Shown: positions 51,828 to 60,726, numbered from the stretch's first letter. The stretch: DNA of 64,000 nt from FEN-1191 sp036490715 (GCA_036490715.1 DASXDL010000004.1:1-64000); one strand, 5' to 3'. Made by a program: numbers and translations. The notes: a model not told the origin generated them from the letters alone.

Positions 51828-52819
51828 CAGCCGAACACCAGCACGGTGGCATCGTCACGTTCGCGGCGATGGTCGCGGTACAGCACCGCGGCAATGACGG
51901 CCGGATGCCGGTGTAGCAACCCGTCCTTGCGCGCCAGATCCCAGCGGCCCGACAGGCCATCGGAATGCATGACAAAGATCGAATTGGACGGTCGCTGATA
52001 CTCGAACTGCCGCATCCTGGGCAGCCGCACACCGAGCGTGCCGTTGTGCGAAGCCAGCCCCTGCGATTTCTCCGCGCTGATCATTGAGCCCGCGATGTTG
52101 CCCACGCCGGCGTAGCACACCCGTCCTTGACGATCCGTGCGCATGCAGGCGGCCGCTGCGCCCCGCGTGCCGACCATGCTGCGATGGGCGCGTTCGATTA
52201 CGCTGTGCGGTGGATCGAAAGGGGCCTGCAGAAACGCCTTAGCGGAGCATATGGCGGCTTCGGCGGCCAGCGGGCCGTGACCGAGACCGTCTATGACGAT
52301 CGCGGCCATCTGCTCACCGTCGGCGGCCAGCTGCCAGCGATCGCCGCAGATCAGCTCCCCGGGCATGCTGATGCTGACCGCGCCGAAGCGCTGGCTGCAC
52401 AGGCTGCCGATCCGCGCCATCACCACGGTGCCTTCACCAACCACTGAGTGCAGATCGAATTCCACCGCCAGGCGCCGCACCGCACCCAGGCCGGTGCCGG
52501 AGGTGCCCGCGGTGGAGAAGCCGTCGCGCAGGCAGCTATCGACGTTGCCCATGCCGGGGCCGCGGTCAATCGCCAGCACTTCGATCGCGCGGCTGTCGGC
52601 GGTGACGATCGGCTGCAGCAACAGCTCGCCGCCGCCGCCATGCTGCAGTAGGTTGTTTGCCAGCTCGGTGGCGATGATGCCGACCCGCCCCACCAGCGTA
52701 TCGTTCAATCCCTGCTCCCGCGCCAACTGCTGTGCGTCGCGGCGCGCGGCCCCCACCCGGGTGGGCTCATCGATCAGATGGCGGCGTTGTTCGATACTGC
52801 CCTGCACCTGCACACTCAC
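51827..52819 (-). CDS. Fusion of RsbT-like ATPase and RsbX-like PP2C phosphatase
   Basis: A 330-residue protein with two domains. The N-terminal part (about 1-140) is a GHKL anti-sigma-type ATPase: ATELANNLLQHGGGG, DRGPGM and TSGTGLGAVRRL. The C-terminal part (about 150-330) is a SpoIIE/PP2C phosphatase similar to RsbX, with IVIDGLGHGPLAAEAA near 195-210 and SDGLSGRWD and DDATVLVF at the end holding metal-binding Asp residues. In Bacillus, RsbX resets the stressosome by dephosphorylating RsbS and RsbR. Fusion to a second RsbT-like ATPase is a notable variation. It overlaps rsbT by four bases. Confidence 0.9.
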   Translation of the reverse strand: MSVQVQGSIEQRRHLIDEPTRVGAARRDAQQLAREQGLNDTLVGRVGIIATELANNLLQHGGGGELLLQPIVTADSRAIEVLAIDRGPGMGNVDSCLRDGFSTAGTSGTGLGAVRRLAVEFDLHSVVGEGTVVMARIGSLCSQRFGAVSISMPGELICGDRWQLAADGEQMAAIVIDGLGHGPLAAEAAICSAKAFLQAPFDPPHSVIERAHRSMVGTRGAAAACMRTDRQGRVCYAGVGNIAGSMISAEKSQGLASHNGTLGVRLPRMRQFEYQRPSNSIFVMHSDGLSGRWDLARKDGLLHRHPAVIAAVLYRDHRRERDDATVLVFG

Positions 52820-53217
52820 TTCCAGCGCGTGATAATCACTCGCGTTCCTTCACCGACCTTCGAATCGATCTCAAACTGGTTGACCAGCCGGCGCGCGCCT
52901 GACAGACCCATGCCAAGGCCGGTGCCCGACGACCAGCCGTCTGACATCGCCAGTTCGAGGTTGGCAATCCCGGGGCCCTGGTCACTGAAGGTCAGGCGCA
53001 GGCCGCGGTGTGCGCCTTCCTCCACTCGCTCCCAGTGCATCTGCCCGCCGCCACCGTAGATCAGCGCGTTGCGCGCCAGCTCGCTCGCGGCAGTGACCAT
53101 CTTGGTCTGATCCACCAGCGAGAAACCCAACTCCTGCGACAGGCGGCGCACCAGCTGGCGCGCCAGGACGATGTCGTGCTCGGAACCCAGCGGCGTATCA
53201 CCCGGCGAATCGGTCAC
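52816..53217 (-). CDS. rsbT: Stressosome serine/threonine kinase RsbT
   Basis: A 133-residue GHKL kinase, the standard RsbT length. GTG 53217, 13 bases after the rsbS stop, is chosen; the longer open frame overlaps rsbS in another frame. Nucleotide-binding motifs are ASELARNALIYGGGG (N box), SDQGPGI (G1) and SSGTGLGMGLSGARRL (G2). In known stressosomes RsbT is held by RsbR-RsbS, phosphorylates both on stress, then is released to activate a downstream partner. Here no RsbU is seen; the fused phosphatase or the kinases may take that place (inference). Confidence 0.92.
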   Translation of the reverse strand: MTDSPGDTPLGSEHDIVLARQLVRRLSQELGFSLVDQTKMVTAASELARNALIYGGGGQMHWERVEEGAHRGLRLTFSDQGPGIANLELAMSDGWSSGTGLGMGLSGARRLVNQFEIDSKVGEGTRVIITRWK

Positions 53218-53230
53218 GGCAGAGCGCCAT

Positions 53231-53584
53231 TCACACGCTGCGACGAAGCAGTGCCATGCCGCGCTCGACCGACAGTGCCGTGGCGATGCCGGGCAACGAC
53301 AGTCCCAGCTCCACCAGCGTGATGGCAACCGCGGGGCGCATGCCGACCAGCACCGTGGCGGCATCCAGGATTCGGCCCATCCCGGAAATGTCCGAGATCA
53401 CCCGACCGATGAAGGAATCCACCATCTCCAGCGCCGAGATGTCGATCAGCACGCCGCGGGCGCTGAAGCGCGCGATCGCCTGGGTCAGATCCTCCTGCAG
53501 CTGCATCGCCACCCGGTCGTGCAGATCCACCTGGACCGTGACCAGCAGGAACTCTCCCATCCGTAGGATTGGAATACGGTCCAT
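53231..53584 (-). CDS. rsbS: Stressosome STAS protein RsbS
   Basis: A 117-residue single STAS-domain protein, the standard RsbS length. The phosphorylation-site serine is S57 in ALEMVDSFIGRV, matching Ser59 of Bacillus RsbS. GMRPAVAITLVELGL near the C-terminus also matches. It forms the scaffold of the stressosome with RsbR and binds RsbT when unphosphorylated. The ATG is seven bases after the rsbR stop. Confidence 0.94.
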   Translation of the reverse strand: MDRIPILRMGEFLLVTVQVDLHDRVAMQLQEDLTQAIARFSARGVLIDISALEMVDSFIGRVISDISGMGRILDAATVLVGMRPAVAITLVELGLSLPGIATALSVERGMALLRRSV

Positions 53585-53591
53585 ATGTGCC

Positions 53592-54443
53592 TCAGCGGCT
53601 GACGGTAAAGCCGCTGCGCTTGAGCGCCAGCGCCAGAGCGTCGGCCAGGTTGGCCTTGGTGATCACGCCATGCAGCTCCACGCCGAGGTGCACGATGGTC
53701 TGCGCGATCTGCGGACGCACACCGCTGATGATGCATTCAGCACCCATCAGTCGCAGCGCCGTCACGGTCTTGAGCAGGTGCTGCGCCACCAGCGTGTCGA
53801 CCGTCGGAACGCCGGTGATATCGATGATCGCCATTTCCGATCCGGTGTCGACGATCTTCTGCAGCAGCGACTCCATCACGATCTGGGTGCGGGCCGAATC
53901 CAGCGTGCCGATCATCGGCAGTGCCAGGATGCCATCCCACAGCTTGACCACCGGCGTCGACAGCTCCAGCATTTCCTCCTGCTGGCGATTGATCAGTTCC
54001 TCGCGCGCGCGCTGAAAGGTCGACACCGTATACAGTCCAATGCGGTCGATGATCTGCGTGGCAGCCCAGATTTCATCTGCCAGCAATTCGGCATTGCCGC
54101 CGGCCTCGGTGCGCAGGGCCTGAAACAGCGGCTGCTTGAGTGAGAACACGAAGGTGGCCGTCTCGGCGGAGGAGAAACCCTGCAGCACCCGTGCGCGCGA
54201 CAGGCCCTCGAGGAACTCGCGCAGCTCGTTGCTCTGGGTGGCCTGCAGGTCATCCGCATGCTTGCCCTCCACGGCTGCGGCCAGCAGCTGTAGCAGCCGG
54301 GTACCCTGCTCTTCCAGTTCGCCAACGCCGATGCGACCGTTGGCGGTCACCGTGGGAGAGTCCGCCATCAGTCGCAACCACTCGGACTGAAGTTGCTTGC
54401 TGCGCTTTTTGAGCACAGTGGCGATCAAGCCGCTCGAAGCCAT
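53592..54443 (-). CDS. rsbR: Stressosome sensor protein RsbR
   Basis: A 283-residue RsbR-type protein. ATG 54443 has GGAGG at good distance; a GTG at 54458 would add five residues. The N-terminal domain (about 1-150) is helical, as in the non-haem globin fold of RsbR sensors. The C-terminal STAS domain (about 160-280) carries both phosphorylatable threonines: T217 in VPTVDTLVAQ and T249 in RPQIAQTIVHLG, matching Thr171 and Thr205 of Bacillus RsbRA. It is the only RsbR paralogue in the window. It opens the six-gene stressosome operon. Confidence 0.94.
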   Translation of the reverse strand: MASSGLIATVLKKRSKQLQSEWLRLMADSPTVTANGRIGVGELEEQGTRLLQLLAAAVEGKHADDLQATQSNELREFLEGLSRARVLQGFSSAETATFVFSLKQPLFQALRTEAGGNAELLADEIWAATQIIDRIGLYTVSTFQRAREELINRQQEEMLELSTPVVKLWDGILALPMIGTLDSARTQIVMESLLQKIVDTGSEMAIIDITGVPTVDTLVAQHLLKTVTALRLMGAECIISGVRPQIAQTIVHLGVELHGVITKANLADALALALKRSGFTVSR

Positions 54444-54669
54444 GATGATTCCTCCCACCAGTGATCAGTTATGGTACCACGGCGTTTTCCGGCCTTTTCC
54501 AGGCCCGACCGGACTTGCGGCCACGGCAACGCCGGCTTCGGTTGAATTTCTTACAAAGCGTCGCATGCCGGCCCGCGCCGACAGTCGCCCGCGCGCTTGG
54601 CCGCTCGCGTAAGCGCCATCAGCCCCGCATTCTGCCGGCACGATCTGTCGCCAGCGAGAACGAGTCACC

Positions 54670-54906
54670 ATGAACGACACCCGCACTCCGTCAAATCCGC
54701 CCCTTCCCGACCCGTTGCTGAAGCAACCGGAGCGCGACGGCACGATGACTGGCGCGCAGTCAGCGCCTTCGGCCGCTGAAGAAAGCGCCGATGAAACCGG
54801 CAATCGGGCACTACACAAGGTGGCCAGCGGCCCTAATCCTCACGTGGAACGGCACGAGCCATCTCCCGAAGCCGGCAGCGATAAGAGCCCTGCCGGCCGC
54901 TGGTGA
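54670..54906 (+). CDS. Small hydrophilic protein of unknown function (tentative)
   Basis: A 78-residue open frame, Pro/Ser/Glu-rich and probably disordered, beginning MNDTRTPSNPPLPDPLLKQ. There is no recognised domain and only a weak GCGAGAACGAG ribosome site. It stands alone between the divergent rsbR operon and the PfpI gene. Composition is less Arg-rich than the antisense noise frames nearby, which favours a real gene. Confidence 0.4.
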   Translation: MNDTRTPSNPPLPDPLLKQPERDGTMTGAQSAPSAAEESADETGNRALHKVASGPNPHVERHEPSPEAGSDKSPAGRW

Positions 54907-54933
54907 GGACTCGGACGGCCTCTTCTGAGACCG

Positions 54934-55509
54934 TCAGCGGCGGTTGCGGCCTGCTGCGCCACGCGCCTGGCTGAACAGCTTGATGATCTCGCGATTGAAC
55001 GCCGGCAGATCGTCGGGCTTGCGGCTGGTGACTAGATTACCGTCCACCACCACTTCTTCATCGACCCAGTGGCCTGCGGCATTCTCGATATCCGTCTTCA
55101 GCGATGGCCACGACGTCATGCGCCGCCCGCTCGCCGCTCCGCTCTCGACCACCGTCCAGGGGCCATGGCAGATTGCTGCAACAGGCTTGCCGCTGTCGAA
55201 GAACGCTTTGACGAACGCGACTGCCTTAGGCAACGTGCGCAAAGTGTCTGGGTTCATGACACCGCCCGGCAGCACCAGCGCATCGAAGTCATCGGCATCG
55301 GCCTCATCGAGCGTCAGATCCACCGGCACCGGGTCCTCGGCCCATTCCTTGTGCTTCCAGCCGCGCACCGCCCCGCGCCTGGGCGCCACCAGCTTGGTGG
55401 TGGCGCCGGCCTCATCCAGCGCCTTGCGCGGCTCGAGCAGCTCGGACTGCTCGAATCCATCGGTGGCCAGAATCGCGATATTCAGACCGTTCAATCCTTG
55501 CTGCGGCAT
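54934..55509 (-). CDS. DJ-1/PfpI family protein (YhbO/protease I type)
   Basis: A 191-residue protein starting MPQQGLNGLNIAILATDGFEQ; an upstream GTG/ATG frame adds 16 residues unlike the family. The nucleophile-elbow cysteine lies in AAICHGPWTVVESG, and the Glu near the N-terminus is in DGFEQSEL, as in PfpI. Family members act as deglycases, glyoxalases or chaperones under stress; activity here is not decided by sequence. LVLPGGVMNPDTLR is also typical. It diverges from the hydrolase-mlaA operon. Confidence 0.92.
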   Translation of the reverse strand: MPQQGLNGLNIAILATDGFEQSELLEPRKALDEAGATTKLVAPRRGAVRGWKHKEWAEDPVPVDLTLDEADADDFDALVLPGGVMNPDTLRTLPKAVAFVKAFFDSGKPVAAICHGPWTVVESGAASGRRMTSWPSLKTDIENAAGHWVDEEVVVDGNLVTSRKPDDLPAFNREIIKLFSQARGAAGRNRR

Positions 55510-55625
55510 GATCGCTGTTCTCCTGTGATCACCGGCAAGCGTGCGGGTGTCAGGCATGCTCGCCGCGATCGCGGCGCGCGCGGCATCGGGGTGCGAGACC
55601 GTGTTTCGATCAGACGTGGCTGACG

Positions 55626-56972
55626 ATGATGCGCAAAAAACACTGTCCTACGCGTAGTCGCGCCGCCGGCGCGCTGATGCTGGCCTTTTTAACACTGGCG
55701 AATCTGGCGGCGGCCGGACAGCCGGCAGCGCCGGCAATCGTCGGTCCCGCCGCCGGCCTGGCGGATTCAGCCGCACTGCGCGCCACGGTCTACGGCACCC
55801 CGCCGCAGGACATCGCACCGTTGCCCAGCGCCGTGCCGCTCCAGGAAATCGACATTGCGCTGCCCTGGGCCCGGAAAGTACCGGAGGTGATGTGGTTTGA
55901 TCGCCGCCTGCGCGCCTGGTACGCCGCGCAGGATCACCCGGCGAACCTGGTGGTACTGATCTCCGGCACCGGCAGTGACGGCAACACCGGCAGCATCCAG
56001 CTGCTCCGTGCGGTGCTCTACGGCGCGGGCTATCACGTGCTCAGCCTGCCGTCCCCGACTTTTCCGGGTTTCATCGTCTCGGCCTCGAGCACTGGCGTCG
56101 CCGGCGATCTGATACAGGACAGCCGCGATCTGTACGCCACCATGCAGCAGGTCATTGCCCATCTGCCGCATCGCGAGCGTGTCACCGACATCGACGTGGT
56201 CGGCTACAGCCTCGGTGGCGCCCATGCCGCGATGGTCAAGGCGCTCGCGGCTGCCGATCATCGCCTTGCGATCCATCGCGTGGTCATGATCGATCCGCCG
56301 GTGAGCCTGTTCAGCTCGATCGGACGGCTGGACCAACTGTTTGCGCAGACCATCGGCTCGGATGATGAGGGGATCGAACGCTTGTATCGGCGACTCTATA
56401 CCCGCATCGCCAACGTCTATCGCACCGCCGATCAGATCGCGCCCGGTGACGGTGACGTGCTGGCCGCTGCGGCCGGCGTACTCAACAGCGATGCCGATTT
56501 CGCCGCCGCGATCGCGCTCAACTTTCGTATTGCACTGATGAACGTGTTCTTCGCCGGCGATCTGTACTCGGGTGCCGGCGTGGTGCTCGATCCGCAGCAC
56601 CCGCCGCGACCGGGCGATTCGCTCGAGGAAGTGGCGCGGCAGCTGCGCTCGAAGCCATTCTCGGAATATTTCGACCGGGTGCTGGCACCCTACTATCTGG
56701 CGCATCGCGCCGGTGCCACGCGCGCCAGCCTTTTGGCCGATAATCGCCTCGAGAGCATCGGCGAGACGCTGCGCACCGACCGCGACTACTACGCGCAGAG
56801 CAACAGCGATGATCCGATCCTGGTGCAGTCCGAGCTCGACTGGCTGCGCGCCACGCTGGACGACCGCATCGCCGTCTACGGCTACGGCGGTCACCTCGGC
56901 AACCTCGGCGATCGCCGCCAGGTCGCCGATATGCTCAAGATGCTCGATGGGACCTGGAATACCTCGCCGTGA
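55626..56972 (+). CDS. Exported alpha/beta-hydrolase-like protein linked to MlaA
   Basis: A 448-residue protein with a Sec signal peptide (hydrophobic run about 13-30). The hydrolase core has LVVLISGTGSDGNTG near 108-122 and nucleophile S195 in VVGYSLGGAHAAM. Candidate acid Asp lies in VMIDPPVS, and a late His in YGYGGHLGNLG. The stop overlaps the mlaA start as GTGA, so the pair is translationally coupled. I infer a periplasmic lipase or esterase acting with the outer-membrane lipid-removal system; similar pairs occur in other gammaproteobacteria, from memory. Confidence 0.82.
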   Translation: MMRKKHCPTRSRAAGALMLAFLTLANLAAAGQPAAPAIVGPAAGLADSAALRATVYGTPPQDIAPLPSAVPLQEIDIALPWARKVPEVMWFDRRLRAWYAAQDHPANLVVLISGTGSDGNTGSIQLLRAVLYGAGYHVLSLPSPTFPGFIVSASSTGVAGDLIQDSRDLYATMQQVIAHLPHRERVTDIDVVGYSLGGAHAAMVKALAAADHRLAIHRVVMIDPPVSLFSSIGRLDQLFAQTIGSDDEGIERLYRRLYTRIANVYRTADQIAPGDGDVLAAAAGVLNSDADFAAAIALNFRIALMNVFFAGDLYSGAGVVLDPQHPPRPGDSLEEVARQLRSKPFSEYFDRVLAPYYLAHRAGATRASLLADNRLESIGETLRTDRDYYAQSNSDDPILVQSELDWLRATLDDRIAVYGYGGHLGNLGDRRQVADMLKMLDGTWNTSP

Positions 56973-57790
56973 AGCCCCTGGCGCTGGTGCTGATCGCCTG
57001 CGGCGTGCTCGCCGGATGCGTCTCGCCGACGCTCACGATCCGGCGCCTGCCGCCCGATACCCCCGCAGCCGACAACGCCGCGGCCATCGCGCGCGCAACG
57101 CGCCTGGCAGCGAGTGCATCGAGCGCGCAATCGGCGGCGGCGGCCTCCGTGCCCGAGTCCGCTACCGAAGTACCGCCGTTCGATTCCTACGATCCGTGGG
57201 AGCGCGCCAATCGGGCGGTGTATCGCTTCAACGCCCGCTTCGATGAGGCCATATTTCTACCAGTGGCCAACCATTATCGGCGCCTGCCGGCACCGATGCG
57301 CACCGGCGTGCACAACTTCTTCGGCAATCTGTCCGAGCCTGACACCATCGCCAACGACGTGCTGCAGTGGCGGCTGGGTGCGGCGCTGCGCGCCGCCGGC
57401 CGGTTCGTGGTCAATTCCACGGTCGGCATCGGCGGCCTGCTCGATGTCGCGGCCACCATGCCGCTGCGCAGTGCGGCCACCGGTTTTGGCGATACGCTGT
57501 CGACCTGGGGCCTGCATCCGGGCCCGTATCTGGTGATTCCGGTGCTCGGACCGGCCACGTTGCGCGACGGCATCGGCATGCTGGGCGATTACGCGCTGGC
57601 CTACGAACTCAATCTAGCGGACCTGTACCGCGGCTATCAGTCGTATGCGCTGGCGACGTTGAATGCGGTCGACCAGCGCGCCAACACCGACTTTCGCTAC
57701 TACGCCAGCGGCTCGCCGTTTGACTACGACACGGTGCGTTTTCTGTATGTGCACCGCGAGTTGATCGAGGACCAGGCTCGTCGCCGATGA
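56969..57790 (+). CDS. mlaA: Outer-membrane lipid asymmetry lipoprotein MlaA (VacJ)
   Basis: A 273-residue lipoprotein with signal MKPLALVLIACGVLAGC. The mature N-terminus has an unusual Ala-rich linker of about 45 residues, then the family core: YDPWERANRAVYRFN near 75-89, NFFGNLSEPDTIANDVLQ near 113, and GFGDTLSTWGLHPGPYLVIP near 170. MlaA removes phospholipids from the outer leaflet and passes them to MlaC. The other mla genes are not in the window. It is between the coupled hydrolase and a DUF4105 gene with ATGA overlap. Confidence 0.95.
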   Translation: MKPLALVLIACGVLAGCVSPTLTIRRLPPDTPAADNAAAIARATRLAASASSAQSAAAASVPESATEVPPFDSYDPWERANRAVYRFNARFDEAIFLPVANHYRRLPAPMRTGVHNFFGNLSEPDTIANDVLQWRLGAALRAAGRFVVNSTVGIGGLLDVAATMPLRSAATGFGDTLSTWGLHPGPYLVIPVLGPATLRDGIGMLGDYALAYELNLADLYRGYQSYALATLNAVDQRANTDFRYYASGSPFDYDTVRFLYVHRELIEDQARRR

Positions 57791-58779
57791 GCGGTAAACT
57801 CATGATGGCGCTGGCAGCCGCGCTGCTGCTGCCGGCCTGCTGGGGGGCGCTGGCGCTGTGGTACAAGGCCGCCGGCAACGAGGCCGTCCGCGCTCTGGCC
57901 GCTTTACTGTGGCTGCTTGCGAGTGTGGCGTTACTCGCAGCCGGCGCATTCGATCACCGCGCCGCGGCCCTGCTGCTGTTTGTGCTGGCGTTTGCGCTGC
58001 TGCTGCTGTGGTGGCACTCACTGCGGCCCTCGAACCTGCGCCTCTGGGCCGCCGATGTCGCCCAGATGACCCACGGCGAGGTCGACGGCGAGCGGGTGCT
58101 GCTGCACAACGTGCGCAATTTCGACTGGCGCTCGCCGACCGAATGCAGCGTGCGTTGGCAGACGCGCCACTATCGGCTCGATCGACTGGCCGCGGTCGAT
58201 CTGATCCTGTCGTATTGGACCATCAGCGCAATCGCGCACGTGCTGGTGTCGTTCTGCTTCCAGGAGGGTGAGCGCGTGGCCTTTTCAGTCGAGATCCGGC
58301 GTCAACGCGATCAGGCGTTCTCTGCCATCGGCGGCTTCTTCAAGCAATTCGAACTGAGCATCATCGCGGCCGACGAGCGCGACGTGATTCGGGTGCGCAC
58401 CAACGTGCGCGGCGAGGACGATTACCTGTACCGATTGCGCCTGCCGCCGGCGGCGATGCGCTCGCTGTTTCTGGGCTATATCGACCAGGCCAATCGCCTG
58501 CTGCGCGCCCCTAGGTTCTACAACACGATCACCGCCAACTGCACCACGCTGATCTTCCGGATGATGCAGCATATCGTCGGGCGGCTGCCGCTCGACCCGC
58601 GGCTGCTGTTCTCGGGCTACCTGGCCGGTTACGTGTACCGCGTAGGCGGCCTGGATCGACGCTATCCGCTTTCGCAGCTGCGCGAATTCGGCCGCATCAC
58701 TCAGCGCGCGCGCGCGGCAGCGGCGGACAGCTCGTTCAGTGAGGTAATCCGGCGCGGCATACCGTCGCTGGAGGGCTAA
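57787..58779 (+). CDS. DUF4105 (Lnb N-terminal domain-like) membrane protein
   Basis: A 330-residue protein. The N-terminus holds three hydrophobic helices (about 5-25, 38-55, 60-78), so the rest is anchored on the periplasmic face. The DUF4105 core spans about 95-270, with VRNFDWRS, HVLVSFCF and a conserved Cys in NTITANCTTLIFRM. A Cys/His hydrolase-like activity has been suggested for related domains but is not established. It overlaps mlaA by four bases and closes the three-gene envelope operon. Confidence 0.85.
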   Translation: MSGKLMMALAAALLLPACWGALALWYKAAGNEAVRALAALLWLLASVALLAAGAFDHRAAALLLFVLAFALLLLWWHSLRPSNLRLWAADVAQMTHGEVDGERVLLHNVRNFDWRSPTECSVRWQTRHYRLDRLAAVDLILSYWTISAIAHVLVSFCFQEGERVAFSVEIRRQRDQAFSAIGGFFKQFELSIIAADERDVIRVRTNVRGEDDYLYRLRLPPAAMRSLFLGYIDQANRLLRAPRFYNTITANCTTLIFRMMQHIVGRLPLDPRLLFSGYLAGYVYRVGGLDRRYPLSQLREFGRITQRARAAAADSSFSEVIRRGIPSLEG

Positions 58780-58797
58780 TATATAGAGTGCTGCCGC

Positions 58798-59733
58798 TCA
58801 GCCGTCACCAAGCAGCGCGCCGACGCCGAGCCCGGCCGCGGCGAAGGCCTCGGCCGCAGGCAGCTTCTTGCCACCATCACAGCGCGCCCGCAGCAGCTCG
58901 ATTTGGCCGCCCTGCGCTCCGACCAGCACGCTTTGCCCCTGGATCGCCCAGATGGCGCCGATCTTGCCTTGCACCTGGCCAAAGGCGCGGACCGGGTGCT
59001 TGCGCGCATCAAAGCAGTACAGCTTGCGCTCGCCGTGCGTGGTCCACGCGCCGGGCGCGGGATTGCAGCCGCGGATCAGGTTGTAGACCAGATCGACATG
59101 GTTGTGCCAGTTGATCTTGGCTTCGGCAGTGCGGCACCAGCCCACATAGGTGGCCTGAGCCTCGTCCTGGATGACTTCGCGCGCTTGGCCGCTGACCACT
59201 AGGTCCGCGGCCTGCTTGAGCGCCTCGATTCCCATCGGGAACAGGCGGTCGAAATACACGCTGCCCAGCGTGTCATCCGGACCGATCGGTGTTTGCTGCT
59301 GCACAATTACCGGCCCTTCATCCAGCCCATCGGTGGGACGAAAGATCGTCAGCCCGGTGCGCTCATCGCCGCGGATGATCGGCCAGTTGATCGAGCTTGG
59401 ACCACGGTAGCGCGGCAGCAGCGAGGGGTGATACTGGATCATGCCGTGCGTGGGTAGCGTGGCGAAGCTCTGCGGCACGAACTGCAGCACGTACGCCATG
59501 ATCCCCAGTTCGACCTCCAGCCCGCGCAACGCCTGCAGGGCGTCCCCGCTTTTGAGTGAGGGCAGCTGATAGACCGTGATGCCACGTTGCTCGGCGGCAC
59601 TGCGCAGCGGATCGGCCTTGGCGCCCGGCGGCTCCGGCGCACAGAACACGCCGGCCACGGTGTCGCCACGCGCGAGCATTGCCTCGAGCACGGCCTTGCC
59701 GAAATCCTGCTGTCCGATGATGGCGATCCGCAC
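58798..59733 (-). CDS. Formyltetrahydrofolate hydrolase/formyltransferase, ALDH1L1 N-terminal-like
   Basis: A 311-residue protein with a formyltransferase domain (1-about 200) and a C-terminal OB-like domain (about 205-300). MRIAIIGQQDFG, YHPSLLPRYRGPSSINW and FRPTDGLDEG match the N-terminal hydrolase domain of 10-formyltetrahydrofolate dehydrogenase better than methionyl-tRNA formyltransferase. H102 and D138 align with its His106 and Asp142. No aldehyde dehydrogenase domain follows. It uses 10-formyl-THF, either to formylate a substrate or release formate. It is the last gene of a four-gene operon with a receptor, a beta-propeller and a Bug-like protein. Confidence 0.87.
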   Translation of the reverse strand: MRIAIIGQQDFGKAVLEAMLARGDTVAGVFCAPEPPGAKADPLRSAAEQRGITVYQLPSLKSGDALQALRGLEVELGIMAYVLQFVPQSFATLPTHGMIQYHPSLLPRYRGPSSINWPIIRGDERTGLTIFRPTDGLDEGPVIVQQQTPIGPDDTLGSVYFDRLFPMGIEALKQAADLVVSGQAREVIQDEAQATYVGWCRTAEAKINWHNHVDLVYNLIRGCNPAPGAWTTHGERKLYCFDARKHPVRAFGQVQGKIGAIWAIQGQSVLVGAQGGQIELLRARCDGGKKLPAAEAFAAAGLGVGALLGDG

Positions 59734-59799
59734 GCACGCTATGGTTGCATGTTCGGTCCGGTTTGTTCCAGCAGCCGCCGAGCGCGGCGGCCGAGCGGC

Positions 59800-60726
59800 T
59801 CAGATGCGCGGCATTCCCAGAATCTTGGGCCTGAGCGCCTGCCAGCGCGCCATTTCGGCCCGAATCTCGGCCGCGAATGCGGCCGTCGAGGCGCTGGTCA
59901 CGACGCTGGCGTCCACCGCCTGCAAAGCCTCGCGCGCCGAGCGGGTCTTCATCGCCTCGACCACGGCGTCGTGAAGCTGCCCGATGAGCTTGGGGCGCAG
60001 CCGGCTCGATGCGAACAGCCCCTGCCACTGCACGATGCCGATTCCCTGATAGCCGGCTTCGGCCATGGTCGGCACATCGGGCAAACTCGCCAGGCGCTTT
60101 AGGCTGGCGACCGCCAGCGGCCTGAAGCTGCCGCGGTTGGCCGCGGCGGTTGCCCCGTTCATCATCAGCATGTCCACCTCGCCGGCGACCAGCGCCGCCA
60201 GCACGCCGTTGGCGCTGCCGGCCTCGTTCAGCGCGGCCGTCAGTCCGCCGCGGCCGGCAAGCTCCAGCGCATCCACGTCGACATAGGTTCCCAGAAAGTC
60301 CGACGCATATCGCAGCACGCCGTCACGGCGGCGGCAGTGCTCGAACAGCGCCTCGATGCTGTGCAGCGCCAGTCCGGCATTCACCATCAGGATGCTGGGA
60401 TATTCGGCCAGCTTGGTCAACGGCACGACCTCGACCTCAAAGTCGAAGCCCATGGAGTCGCGCCGCAGGACCGGGGTCATCGAGGCGGTGATGTTGTTGC
60501 CGATCATCAGCGCGTGGCCGTCGTCCGAACGCACCAGCGCGCGCAGCGCCGTAAGGCCGAAGTCGCCGATCTGGTATTCGAGCCCGAGGGCGGCGCCGAC
60601 ATCGCGCTCCAGGGCGCGGGCCAGGACGCTGGCGGTGTGGCCGGTGGATCCGCCCACCGGAAACGGGACGATCAGCCTGCTGTCTTTGAGGAATGCAAAG
60701 ATGTCATCGCCGGCGCGACCGGTCAT
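59800..60726 (-). CDS. Bug/TctC-family binding-protein-like, no signal peptide
   Basis: A 308-residue protein of the Bug (TTT tripartite tricarboxylate receptor) fold: LIVPFPVGGSTGHTASVLARALE near 16-38, then MINGA-like MMNGATAAANRGSFRPLAVASL and VPTMAEAGYQGIGIVQWQGLFA. Bug proteins are normally periplasmic. This one has only about 15 residues before the mature domain and no hydrophobic signal; ATG 60726 overlaps the upstream beta-propeller stop (ATGA), and an in-frame ATG at 60759 adds no signal either. It may therefore work in the cytosol. No TctA/TctB membrane partners are nearby. Confidence 0.85.
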   Translation of the reverse strand: MTGRAGDDIFAFLKDSRLIVPFPVGGSTGHTASVLARALERDVGAALGLEYQIGDFGLTALRALVRSDDGHALMIGNNITASMTPVLRRDSMGFDFEVEVVPLTKLAEYPSILMVNAGLALHSIEALFEHCRRRDGVLRYASDFLGTYVDVDALELAGRGGLTAALNEAGSANGVLAALVAGEVDMLMMNGATAAANRGSFRPLAVASLKRLASLPDVPTMAEAGYQGIGIVQWQGLFASSRLRPKLIGQLHDAVVEAMKTRSAREALQAVDASVVTSASTAAFAAEIRAEMARWQALRPKILGMPRI

